Source: Pohlia nutans (lineage: Eukaryota > Streptophyta > Bryopsida > Bryales > Mniaceae). From it: 64,000 bases of DNA. Where the stretch lies: NCBI GenBank assembly GCA_022496805.1, contig CM040106.1:5332001-5396000 (forward strand), given 5' to 3'. The position numbers and the translations under genes were made by a program. The notes under the pieces are model-generated. The model was not told the DNA's origin, searched no databases, and saw only the letters and a program-made list of their open reading frames with translations. Shown here piece after piece: positions 21,904 to 32,289 of this stretch (the first letter of the stretch is position 1; the number at the start of each line of letters is the position of its first letter).

Positions 21904-24528
21904 TCACACCGTTAAAAATTGCAGAGACCTCTTGCCATCACGACTCCGAATACGTGCATAATGAGACCCATCATCCAAGACCTTGGTCTCCATTCTAGCT
22001 GCTGTGATATATGGTTGTCCAAGTATTATAGGATATGTCCCATAGTTTTGAACAAAAAAGTTTTGCTCAACTTCAACATCGCCAATTTTTGCACATACAG
22101 CCGGACAAGCCCCATATAATTCTCCTCTTCCATTGTTTGCAGCCCTCATGATCCAACCGTGATGAGTATCAATCGGCCACTTGCCTTTCTCATAAATTCT
22201 CTTTGACATGATATTTATTTCAGAGCCATGGTCCACAAGTGCCAAGATAGAATCATCCAACTCACCAAGTCTCACTCGTGTCTCCGTAGTGGCCCTTGCC
22301 CAAAATGGTTGATAATAATTCAACTTTCCTCCTCTTTCACGATCAATTTCATCAACAATTCCACAATCAAAGACATTTGCCTCCACCTCAAATCTTTCTT
22401 CATATGCCACCTCAGTAGTCATTCCATCCACCATTTTTTTTCCCTCATCTTGAGTTAGTATGGAATGGGCTTCTTTCTTTGAGCTCTTCACTTCCATCAA
22501 CTCATATCCCTTCATGCTCAAACCTTCAATAGAATGCTCAATTTTGGTAACATCTCTTTTGATGTCAATCATACATTCTGCAGCAAACATCTTCAAAATA
22601 TCATCTTCTTCTTCATCAGTAAGATAATCCTTTATCTCTTCAGTTTGATCTTTCTGCTCTTCTAATGCCTCGATATTCATGTTCATAATCTTCTCTTCAT
22701 CACCCTTTGCATCACACATCATATTAAATACTTGCCCGATTTCAATCTCCTCATCCTTTGTCATATGAGTATCCAATGCATGCATCATGACTGTCTCAGC
22801 TGTCATTTGCCTTTTTCTCTTGATAACATCAATGATAAGGTCATGAAAATCTTTCTTGGCAATACCAAGAGCTTCTCTCAATGTAAACTCAATCTTGGCA
22901 TCCAAAATCCTCTCCTCCAATATCCCCTTCATGTCAATAGAAGTCTCGATATCAGATTGAAGCTTGTAAGCTGGCCCTTTAGTTTTACCTTTGCCAGAAT
23001 CTTCCTTCTCTTTGCCCTTCTTGCTGGTGCTTGAATCTTCCCATATCTTCTCTGGAAGTGGTGCATCTCCAGGATGATTAATAGAAGGTGATTTCTCAGG
23101 CCTTTGGCGTGTGTGAAAACCAGGTCCATCACCCTTTGCAGCGTCTTTAAGCCCTTGATTTTTCTTCTTTAATGTTGGCTCATCAGCATCATCTTCTTCT
23201 GCAGGTCTACCCCGTTTTACTTCAACAGATGCATCATGATTTTCAATGTCATTTTGCACCTCACCCAAAAATGCTTTGATGCTAACTGCATCAACAGGAT
23301 CCTCCCAACCGGTTGCCTTTCTGATAGCTTGTGCTCCTCTGATCATAATCTCTCTTGCTGGAGTAGAAGAGGCCTCAATAGTATGATGGTCCACCTCAAT
23401 ATGATATGACTCAACTCCCTTAGCACGCAAAGCACTCGACTTCCCCCTCTTCTCATCCATTATTTTCTTCATTCCACCTTTGTCAAAATTAGTGTCCATA
23501 GGCAGGTCAGTGGATGCATCACGAATCCTCCCATCCTTGAAAGAAACTATACCTTCTTTAAGTGCACCATCATAATCAGTGCAACCACGAAGAGTGTGGT
23601 CTATGACATCACACCAGATGCATCTCTTCACAAATGACTTTGCACCATCTGATGATTGAGAAGAACTTGCTCCTCGTGCCTTCTTCAATTCACTCATCTC
23701 CACCTTCAAATCTCTGATACCTTTGATAAGCTCTTCAATACTGTCTTCTTCAACTCTCTTGCTTGTTTTTGATGTCTCACCAAGAGTTGTAGGAGCCAAT
23801 GATAATTTTGGAGCCCTTGGAACCATCATGGGGTTTGCATCAGTCCGTGAAATAATACCTCTAGACCTCACCCGTCGTTGTTTGGCCACAAGAGTCACCG
23901 TTTCTTCCACCCTCCTCCAATCATTAGTAAAACCACCTTCAGTGGTCCTATCCCCAAGAAGCAAGAGGAGTCTATCCTCTAATGCATCATCGGCTGCCTG
24001 CAAAAACATCTCTGCCTTTCTTGTATCAAGAAGGCGTCTTTCTGCTAAAGGCAACTGATTATATTTCTTCTCAAATTCTCTGAGCAGCTCATTTGGGCCC
24101 ATATCATTCCCGGGTTGTTGCTCCACCCAATCAAGGAAAGACCTCTTAGTCATCCTCTCCATATCTTCATCAAAATACTCATCCCTCAATCTCTCATCAA
24201 ATGTGGCCCATGAAGTCACATACACATCTTCCCGAATTTCTTGCACCCTCTCACGAATTTCGGGAACCACAGCCAAGTCAAAAGTCAACATCATACGATC
24301 CTCAGATACTTGATGCACTTCCATTTCACAAACATATACCCTCAAAAAGTTTGTGATATTCTTCCCATCAAATCTCCCAATTTTGTCCACAACACCCTTC
24401 AATGCTTTGGTAGCCTCATGCCCACCAGAGTTTGCTCTATGATGCTCCATATACAGGGCCAATGCCCCCAAAATATTCTCCATATTCATTTGGCCCCCTC
24501 CGGAAGCCCCATCATGATCCCCCGTCAT
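21904..24528 (-). CDS. gag: gypsy Gag-protease polyprotein (874 aa)
   Basis: The open frame starts 51 nt inside the 5' LTR boundary. Residues ~40-220 form the retrotransposon Gag region (FDGKNITNFLRVY, LRDEYFDEDMERM, FEKKYNQL), which assembles the particle. A CCHC knuckle (CIWCDVIDHTLRGC) sits at about 303-316. Residues ~440-700 are charged and acidic linkers. The C-terminus (about 760-874) is a retropepsin-like protease with ALVDHGSEINIMS and the flap/helix motif IILGQPY. The catalytic triad reads Asp-His-Gly instead of the usual Asp-Ser/Thr-Gly. The frame closes with its own stop before pol and does not overlap it. Protease in the Gag frame rather than the pol frame is therefore clear. Confidence 0.93.
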   Translation of the reverse strand: MTGDHDGASGGGQMNMENILGALALYMEHHRANSGGHEATKALKGVVDKIGRFDGKNITNFLRVYVCEMEVHQVSEDRMMLTFDLAVVPEIRERVQEIREDVYVTSWATFDERLRDEYFDEDMERMTKRSFLDWVEQQPGNDMGPNELLREFEKKYNQLPLAERRLLDTRKAEMFLQAADDALEDRLLLLLGDRTTEGGFTNDWRRVEETVTLVAKQRRVRSRGIISRTDANPMMVPRAPKLSLAPTTLGETSKTSKRVEEDSIEELIKGIRDLKVEMSELKKARGASSSQSSDGAKSFVKRCIWCDVIDHTLRGCTDYDGALKEGIVSFKDGRIRDASTDLPMDTNFDKGGMKKIMDEKRGKSSALRAKGVESYHIEVDHHTIEASSTPAREIMIRGAQAIRKATGWEDPVDAVSIKAFLGEVQNDIENHDASVEVKRGRPAEEDDADEPTLKKKNQGLKDAAKGDGPGFHTRQRPEKSPSINHPGDAPLPEKIWEDSSTSKKGKEKEDSGKGKTKGPAYKLQSDIETSIDMKGILEERILDAKIEFTLREALGIAKKDFHDLIIDVIKRKRQMTAETVMMHALDTHMTKDEEIEIGQVFNMMCDAKGDEEKIMNMNIEALEEQKDQTEEIKDYLTDEEEDDILKMFAAECMIDIKRDVTKIEHSIEGLSMKGYELMEVKSSKKEAHSILTQDEGKKMVDGMTTEVAYEERFEVEANVFDCGIVDEIDRERGGKLNYYQPFWARATTETRVRLGELDDSILALVDHGSEINIMSKRIYEKGKWPIDTHHGWIMRAANNGRGELYGACPAVCAKIGDVEVEQNFFVQNYGTYPIILGQPYITAARMETKVLDDGSHYARIRSRDGKRSLQFLTV

Positions 24529-24559
24529 TCTTTAACTAAAACTAATTCCCCAAAAGCGT

Positions 24560-24579
24560 CTCTCAGTGGAAGCACCAAA
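24560..24579 (-). other. gypsy primer-binding site region
   Basis: On the minus strand the base run TTTGGTGCTTCCACTGAGAG abuts the LTR end. Its position fits a primer-binding site. I cannot assign the tRNA with certainty. Confidence 0.6.
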
Positions 24580-25914
24580 TGTCGGGTAGAGAGGGTTTTG
24601 CTCTGGGAAAACGCGGGGTTTCTAGCTGCAACTAGTTTGAATTCAAGGTATGGGGAAATATGATAGTGTAATTTATTGTTTATACCATTAAAAACCCAAA
24701 TCTATGTTTTATTTTGCAAAATAGCAAACCGTGTAAAGGCTTAAACCTTTAAAAACACTGTCAGCATTCAAATGAATGCCACAGACACATACTTGCTCCA
24801 AATCAAGTGTGCTATAACTTTCTGGAAAGCTAACACAAAGCTACACAATCTGTAAAAATTTCAAGAGAAAATGATTTACCATTCAATATTTATAGCGTGC
24901 TGAAGTTGAGACTCCAAATATTCACGGCAGCTGTACATCTCTCCACTTCGGGACGCATATCATCTTCATAAAAGCTCCAAATACATGATGCCATAATTTT
25001 TTAGAAAGCTAACATCACCATCTACGTTGCCTGTAAATCTTAGCTTAAAATATCATACTGTCCGTTTTCTATACTTCGTCAAAAATGGAACTTCTATATT
25101 GAGCGGCAGTTTCACACCCTCAAACTTCTACAAGCATAACTTTCACGTCCTAACTCCAAAACAAGAGTTTAATAGCTTTTTAGAAAGCTATCAACATAAC
25201 ACATGTGCTCACAAAATTTCAAAACTAATCGATCATTATACAAATTTCTACAAGAGTTTAAAGCGACTGCCTTTGAATTTCGACGGCACTAAACCCTCTT
25301 TCACTTCTCAAGGCATAACTTTCTCATACTAACTCCAAATGACAAGCGCCACACACCATTGGAATCACAACAAGAAGAGGAACGTGCTCTCAAAATTTCA
25401 TTGAAATCCGAGCTATACACAGTAAGTCACTTGTCCTCAAACACACGGCACAAAACTAAAAAACTAAAACATGAACACAAGAAGAATGAGGTTCGGGAGA
25501 AGAAGGCCCCCCTTATCAAGCCACAAGGGGGAACACATCAGCCCATACCTAGCCACATGGGCACCCTAAAACTAATTGGGTGACCCAAAAGTCTCCCATA
25601 CCTCTATCCATTCGCTTATTTTAATGATAAACTCACAAAAAACTAAAAGAAAGGTAAAACAATCTTCACCTTTCTTTTCAACAACTATCAAAACTCAAAT
25701 TAAATATCAAAACTCATTCTAAGAAGATAAATGTAAAGTTTGACTCTTATTAGTCAAAACACAAGGCAATTAAAACCTTGTAGAGATTATGAATCAATTC
25801 ATAATCTTTCTCAAATATTCCCTATTCATTTCTTCTTTAAATGAGATATCTTAAAACTCATCAAAATAACAATACTATAAGTTTTTACACTATATGCGCA
25901 TTTGCATCGCGACA
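24580..25914 (-). repeat. gypsy 5' LTR
   Basis: The 1335-bp LTR upstream of gag on the minus strand has termini TGTCGCGATG...CTACCCGACA. It should contain the promoter. Confidence 0.95.
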
Positions 25915-26769
25915 ACATTCCAAAAACTTTCATTTCCTCAAAAACAAAGACATGTTGTATAAAGTGTTGCAATAGCTTATCCCTGATCAATAAAAAGAAA
26001 TCCATAGAAAACTGATTCAGAACATACTAGTTTGTATTACATACTAGAAATTTTGTCCACGTTGAATTGATTGAGTGTGGTCTATCTGAAATGTAGAACA
26101 ACACAATTGCAAAATAATCATCGTCAATTATTTCAGTATGTTTACAACTTAATCTCAAAAATTGTAGCAAGCAAGTTTGGACTAAGGTAGAGCATACTCA
26201 CAAAGTCACAGGTACAATGTAGTGAGAACAAAACGCTATTGAAATCGACTAGTTCTTCACGAGCTTCACATGAAGAACATAATAGGCTTCATCTTGCAAG
26301 TTGCACCCTTGCTTGTGTAAGTACTCCTTGGCCACCTACTGCTGTTGTTTCCAACTTCTCCTTCAATGTCAATTGCCAAAATATTTTAGCCCTCCACGGT
26401 AAATCATTATTCTCCTGATAATTATTATATTACAACATAATATGACTCACAATACACAAGACTTTTCACATGGAGTAGTGAACATTGTTTGTAAAGTCAC
26501 GCATCATTTGACAATTGGTTGGAACTCACAATAATTATGTGAACCACACTTTTGACAATTATCGGTGTGGCAAATTGTCCACTAAATCCATGCTTTTAGC
26601 ACCAAAGACGTCTCCATTTTTCCCACTAATGACATATAGTCTCCCTGCTAGTAACATACACTCTTCCCGCCCATTTTCAATTCCACGCTATCCACCCACT
26701 TGGATGCAGCTCCAGCCTCAACGCAATCACTGTAGTTTCCACCTTCCACCTGTAAACTGTGAATAACAT
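25915..26769. other. Right flank of gypsy insertion, no gene seen
   Basis: AT-rich sequence with no domain-bearing frame. It was contiguous with 16887 before the gypsy insertion. Confidence 0.45.
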
Positions 26770-27219
26770 TTAACCGTGTGTTATCTCGGGTGAATTCAAG
26801 CAAAAATGATGTGAGTTGGAGTTGATGTCTTCCATTTCACCGTCGCTAGCAATATCTTCCAACTCTGACGCTAGTACATTAGGTGACAACTTGCAAAGTT
26901 GAAAGTCATAAAACTTGGCTACAAACATTCCTGCTAATTTTGCAGCTTCGTCTATATCTTCAGAATACCTCTCACAAGCTTCTTCGGCAGCAAAGCTTAC
27001 AGCAGCCAAGTCATCATCACAATCCACTCCCTCACCTGCATCGTCATTTGCTTCCGCAGCTACCAATTCCACTCGCCTAACACTTGCTTCCGCACTTTCC
27101 AAACTTTTATCAACCTCGAGCCCTTCACAACTTAACACAATATTCATTAAAATAAGAGAATTCCAAAATAATGAGAATTCAAAAAGTGCTAAGCCAACCC
27201 AAATCGAAGCACAAACCAT
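26770..27219 (-). pseudogene. Possible exon with acidic coding-like sequence, family unknown
   Basis: An open minus-strand stretch contains an acidic, alanine-rich region (VELVAAEANDDAGEGVDCDD, FAAEEACERYSEDIDEAAKL). Composition is coding-like, and it lies on the same strand just beyond the last exon of the unknown gene at 27588-33753. No domain is recognised. The complementary strand is also open across part of the interval, so strand assignment is uncertain. Confidence 0.3.
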
Positions 27220-27587
27220 TCCAAATATAGGTTGAAATAATAGAAGATGGACATACTGAAGATCAAATTGAGTACATAGAATACAAGTAGGAAATAAAAG
27301 ATTACAGAAGTGACATCTATTTATAGGAAGTATAAAAAGAATTTACATTTTTGGGTGTTTGTATTGCGGGATGGTAGTTGAATCATGATAATGTCTCATA
27401 ATGCTAGGAAAAAGAATGAGTGAAGCGTAAAATCCTATATAAAACCGTTAGCTCCACATATTTTCATAAGTCTGTATAGTAAGTGCAAATAGAATGCCTA
27501 GCCGTATCATGAATGCGATCGGCTCTTAAGTATTGCTAATGCCTTCCATATCTTAGAACCTCAACTATATCTGTTATCCTTCTTTGA
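27220..27587. other. Non-coding gap between gene fragments
   Basis: AT-rich sequence with no coding signal or element ends. Confidence 0.4.
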
Positions 27588-27794
27588 CTACTGTCGCAAA
27601 ATCTCTCGCCGTTGGAGCTTCAACGACCTTTGCTTCCACGCATTCCAAATAGGAGGGGCACACTTGTAGGGCAAAAGTGCATCGTGTGATTGAGTCTCTC
27701 GTAGATCCTCATTCAATGAAGGACGACGAGGACGTAAGGGTGCACGAAGAGGCACATCAACACGTGCTTGGATTAGAGAAGGCGGGTTTGTTGA
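27588..27794 (-). pseudogene. Unknown multi-exon gene: probable last exon
   Basis: On the minus strand an acceptor GCGATGTAG at 27795-27803 is followed by about 68 open codons ending in TAG at 27588-27590. The peptide is basic, with APLRPRRPSLNEDLRETQSH and PIWNAWKQRSLKLQRR. It has no recognised domain. Strand, splice signal and composition agree with it being the 3' end of the gene whose exons extend to 33753. Confidence 0.45.
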
Positions 27795-27952
27795 CTACAT
27801 CGCAGGGGTCTTTCGGGCATTGTTTAATGTAGCAGAGGACTTTCATCTATTTGACTTGTCAGAACCCTACAAGTACAACGAAATCTATAAGTAAATCGTA
27901 ATGCAAGTCAAACAAAGAGAAATAATAGTGCGGGAAAAGAAGGTACTCGTAC

Positions 27953-28161
27953 TTCTAGAGAATTAATTGGGCATTCAGAGTCTTCATAAAGCTTTCTCTG
28001 AGGCACTCTATTGGACGGAGAAGGCGAGCGTCGAGAAGTAGAGGGCATCCGTGACTGCAATGGAGAAGGTGAACACACAGGCTGGCCACTGTTGGGGGGG
28101 CTGTCTACTACACCATCCTCAATTGGCCTGGTGGAAAAGTCCATCGTTGACTAGGTTGTAG
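27953..28161 (-). pseudogene. Unknown multi-exon gene: Ser/Pro-rich exon
   Basis: An acceptor (CTCGACAG) precedes the exon and a donor (TCTAGAA|GTACGAG) follows it. It encodes a low-complexity Ser/Pro/Arg segment (SRMPSTSRRSPSPSNRVPQ) that is likely disordered. 28162-28705 has no convincing coding sequence. Confidence 0.45.
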
Positions 28162-28705
28162 CTGTCGAGCACAAGAAGTTTCCTTTACTGATTATAGCAT
28201 ATTGGCGGTAGTCCATAATAGAATCGGCAAATATTGTGCATTGGAGGTCAAAACCATAGATTGGATTTGTAGTGGCAAACCTTGCCTGAAGAGAATTACT
28301 GATGAAGTCAAATCCCAATAGCGAATTGCATCAAAACACATTATTCTAAGCAACATAGAGAAACAAATGCATGTTGCTAATGAAATAAAGAAAGCGATGA
28401 AGATATAACACATTAAGTAGACAGCATTCCGGCGTTCATAAAATTCATCTCACAGGGTACTCAAGTGCAATTGTTGTTCATGGAAAGATATATTACAATT
28501 ACAAAGAATTATACACATCAGTCAAGGCGACCAAGAATTAATATGTAGTCTCGAACGGCTACATTACGAAGAAAAGGGAGTCCAGCTATACAACTGTACA
28601 ATCAACTAGGACCTAGGCAAACTACGGGATGCGTGTATAGCCTCCATGAGGGCGTTGTACTCTCGACGATTAGGCTTGTTGCAGAGCATACGTCGCCCAA
28701 TGTTA

Positions 28706-28984
28706 TCATTTCTTCGGAATGCTAACAACCCTGGGCCAAGATTGCGATGGAGACGTCAAAACGGGAATATCAAAAAGAAAATTGTCACACGCACCCTCTC
28801 CGATGTAAGACAAAGAGTCAGAGAGAATTACATTTGAGGGCTCATTCAAAATGTGCTTACTAGGGCTGTCGTCCACTACAATGGTGTTTGCAGAGTTGAA
28901 TCTACCACCATAGATTGTGGGAGGGGATGAACAACAGGAGGCAATTGAGCATGAGGCACATTCAGGGCATTGAAGGAGCCTATG
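28706..28984 (-). pseudogene. Unknown multi-exon gene: possible exon
   Basis: The open minus-strand segment encodes DDSPSKHILNEPSNVILSDS and GEGACDNFLFDIPVLTSPSQ, and is preceded by an acceptor-like CATAG near 28985. Cysteine-rich start (CPECASCSIASCC). A second frame is also partly open, so this exon is less certain than its neighbours. Confidence 0.35.
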
Positions 28985-29228
28985 ATTACAAGAGATGAAC
29001 AAAAATGCCGAGTGAGGAGTATTTAAATTAAAAAATGGGCCAAAAATTTGAAGTATAGAAAATATTGTTGGAAAAAATGTCCTTAGTGGTCTTCTCAACC
29101 AAGAGTTGAGCTTCCTAAATATTACTACCGTCTATACCAAAATCCTACAATGTTCAACCTATGATACAAATCAACTGGAGTCAAACTGAAACTATAGAAA
29201 TATATAACATTGAGTGATTATTGGGAAC

Positions 29229-30172
29229 CACCTGTTGTAGCTTCAGTGTCTAGTGAGTGGGCAGTGTCTGGATTTGCAGTGCCAGCATCTACGCCAAATC
29301 CAAGACTATCCTCGAGGCTGTATGGATCGGCACAATTATCAGTCGCGCTCAATGACACCTGCATGGGAGCCGGCAAAGTCGATGGATCAGACGCTGGAGC
29401 AGTTGAAGGCGGAGCAGGCGCAACAACAGGCAAGGGCGCAGGTGGAGCAAAAGCTTCGCTAATGTTGGAACCCAACAATTGATTACCAAGCAACAGAGGT
29501 TGAGAAATTGATGGCGGGGGGCTCATTGTGGCAAGAGGAGTCGGCAGAGCGTAGGTCAAAAATATATTCTGCAATGTCTACTGGAAGGAATTCCTGTTGC
29601 CTCTGCTCTTGCTGCTGTTGAGCAACTGTGAACTGTTGGAATTCTTGCTGACTCCTTCGCATTTCTCGGTGCAATATCATGTTCTCCTTGTCCCGCTCTG
29701 CGGTCTACACTCTGAGAATTGCAACCGAGGCGACCAACAACTAGGAAAGGTCATTGTCGATGGCAGGCTCTAGTCTCTTCCTCTTCGACTTCAACGTGGA
29801 GGAAGGAGTTGGAGGAGGTTGGCCCGACAATGCGGATGAACCGGGCACATCTGATCTCCCGGGGGTCTTGGCAAGAGGAGTAAAATCTTCATCGTCCATG
29901 TCTTCATCCTCGTCATCCGAAGAGGAATCCTCCCCAACAGCCTTCCTCTTATTCTGAGGAGGATTCAAACTCCCCCACAGATCTTGGGCTTTCATATTTG
30001 ATAAAGAGGGTGTAGATCGTGCATCAAAGGTACTATAATTTACCGCAACCGATACAGGGTATCCGTCCTTAAAGAAGTCTGCCTTGTCGAGGGTCAAGGA
30101 GTCGTAAGCAATTGAAGTCCAAAAATTAGCACTCTCCTTAGCCCCGACAGCATAGTTGTTCACGCAACTCAT
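29229..30172 (-). pseudogene. Unknown multi-exon gene: acidic, Gln-rich and Pro/Ala-rich exon
   Basis: The acceptor TTTGTACAG at 30173-30181 opens the exon. It encodes, in order, a folded-looking start (ESANFWTSIAYDSLTLDKAD), an acidic Ser/Asp/Glu block (EDSSSDDEDEDMDDED), a basic patch (LKSKRKRLEP), a Gln-rich coiled coil (REMRRSQQEFQQFTVAQQQQ), and after a frame change near 29580 a Pro/Ala-rich tail. Two in-frame TAG codons near 29741 and 29711 interrupt the coiled coil where Gln would fit. A donor CAACAG|GTGG closes it. The layout suggests a nuclear or DNA-associated protein, but no family is identified. Confidence 0.5.
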
Positions 30173-30682
30173 CTGTACAAATACCATGACACGCATCAAC
30201 TAACTGAATAGTTGACAAAATTGAAGAGCAAACAATGGTTAGATCGACTCGACCTAAATTGTGACCGACCAAAAGAATGAGCAGACTAAAAGCAGACAAG
30301 GATAATACAATGACAATGCACCAATTTAGGTCAATCCGAGCTAAGGAGTGGGGAAACTGTGTAGTTCAAGCCGATCTGAGCTAAGGAGTAGGGGAACTTT
30401 GAAGTTAAGGTTGGTTTGAGCTAAAGTACAGCTTTGATTTGAGGACTTGCATAGAATACTATTAGCTCGACTCAAGATGAAAGGCTGTGGGACTCTAGTA
30501 AATTATGTATACTAACTTCAAAAATATAGTTGGTTACTTGATACTAGAGCAGTACTGCGGATAGGAAGTTTAGATCGACTCGAGCTGAAATGTGACAGCG
30601 TTAACAATACATAAGTATATTCAATTGTTGATTTAGATCGACTCGAGCTGAAGAGCATGTGGCCAAGTATTGGGCACCGTAC

Positions 30683-32036
30683 CAAAGCAGCACTAGTGAG
30701 CATTCCACCTGTGTAGACGGAGAAGAGATGCGTCCCTGGATAGCTGAATGTCCTCACTTCCCTCAAGTAGAACTCCATTCTAAGTTCTGCCTAGTAGAGG
30801 CGGTACTCTAGCTCATTGTACGTCCAGGGCTTCATAAAGACGGTAGTCTTTGGAGCGAAGAAGCCCTCCGAGATAGTGACGTGCGGCCTGCCGGTCTTCT
30901 ACAAGAAGATCAAGAGAACTTTCGCCTTCGCCTTCGCATGGTTTGGCGGATTGTCTCCCAAATGCTCGTACCTCGCCGGATAATAGTCCGCGTACTCCAT
31001 CATGTATCTGCAAAGGATGTCGTTGTTCACTACAGAATGCACAACCAAGGTCTACTCTGTCATATTGGCGCAGATAATGAGCCACAGACAGGAATCTGAT
31101 CAAAGGCCGGTTCACCTCTCCTTTTTAGGGATGACATGAAGTCATAAAAGTACGGCATCCCCGTTTTGGACTCCTCCTTGTTTTCGACACTGGAGAGGGT
31201 CCTGAAGTCGATGACCAACAGTCTCAAGTCCGTAGGTGTGTCGGCGGTCCAGGTGCCCTCGCGCAAGTCGGCGTGCTCGTTATGCTTCACGTCGTAAAGC
31301 CGGTAGTGAGCGTCTCCGGTCGGTCTGACAAATTCTTTTCTATTGTCAAGGAAGATTTTGAAGAATTTTGCGACGTAGGGTGAGATGTCGACGGCCTTTT
31401 CGTTCTTGCTTTTGACATGTTTAGCCTCCTTGAAGTACTGCTCTCGTAGACGTTCAAGGAGGACATTCATGGTCGCCCTCGTGACATTGTACTCCTCTTT
31501 GAACTGCCTGCACTTCTTGGGCACTACGTTCCCCGCCGGATTGAAGAGTCCGAGATTACAATTGAGATTGTGCAGCTCCCTCTTCACAAGGTGCTTCCGC
31601 TTCCTCCTCTCCATCCATTCCTTTGTCAAATAACACCTCTTCCAAACCGTGGAGATCGCCTTGATCCTGACCTTTAGATAGCCGCAATTCAACTTGGGGT
31701 TGCAAACGTTCAAGATATGTCTGGCAAGCTTGGCGAGGTCGTCGAGGGTTAAATTTCCCTGCCATTTGAAGAACTTGTGACTCAGATTCCCACTATTGGG
31801 AGTCCAGTTGGGCTTGTCCTTGAACTTCAACATGTTGTCTGGATCAATGAGCTCGCCGTGCGATGCGCTTGAGATCACTTTGCTCCAAAGATCAAACACG
31901 TCGTTTGGCGCCGTGATTAATTTGATATCATTGTGGATGTTGAGCAATACATCCGCATCCTTTTTTTTGGCATCCTTCTAGGATTTTGTCACGTGGATCA
32001 TTGCGAACCGGAGTTGCATCGCTTTCATAAATTCCT
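30683..32036 (-). pseudogene. Unknown multi-exon gene: central ~440-codon exon
   Basis: Acceptor CATAG (32037-32041) opens the exon, and a donor (TTTG|GTACGG) closes it near 30683. The protein is rich in Lys/Arg/Trp and looks globular: PNDVFDLWSKVISSASHGEL, YLKVRIKAISTVWKRCYLTK, GDAHYRLYDVKHNEHADLRE and, after one frame change near 31060, DYYPARYEHLGDNPPNHAKA, TISEGFFAPKTTVFMKPWTY. Stops include TAG at 31979-31981 and others near 30900 and 30800. No known domain is recognised. Only one frame break in about 1350 bp implies decay mainly by substitution. Confidence 0.55.
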
Positions 32037-32289
32037 CTATGGTTACTTACATTGTTAGCTATCATACGTCATTTAGGTTGACTCGACCTAAACCTTCAGA
32101 GGATGCCTCACACAAGATTGGCATGGAGTAGCAATAAGTAGGATGACAAACTTATGAGCATATTAGGTCGACTCGACCCAACTTGTGTAGGCCTCGGTCT
32201 ACTCTCCGGGGACGGACTACAAAGTAGATTACTTATAATGCAAGTATAGCAGCAAGCAATTTAGGTTGAGTCGAGCTGAACATTACGTT

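Larger units (their letters stand above)
16888..25914 (-). mobile_element. Ty3/gypsy LTR retrotransposon, complete and recent
   Basis: The 9027-bp element has two 1335-bp LTRs that share TGTCG...CGACA ends. It is flanked by ACAT at 16884-16887 and 25915-25918, a 4-bp duplication. On the minus strand the order is 5' LTR, primer site, gag-protease frame (874 aa), a 128-nt gap, pol frame (1169 aa: RT, RNase H, integrase), polypurine tract and 3' LTR. Reverse transcriptase lies before integrase, which places it in Ty3/gypsy. Both frames are open with catalytic residues in place, and the LTRs differ at only about three positions, so it may be a living family. Confidence 0.97.
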
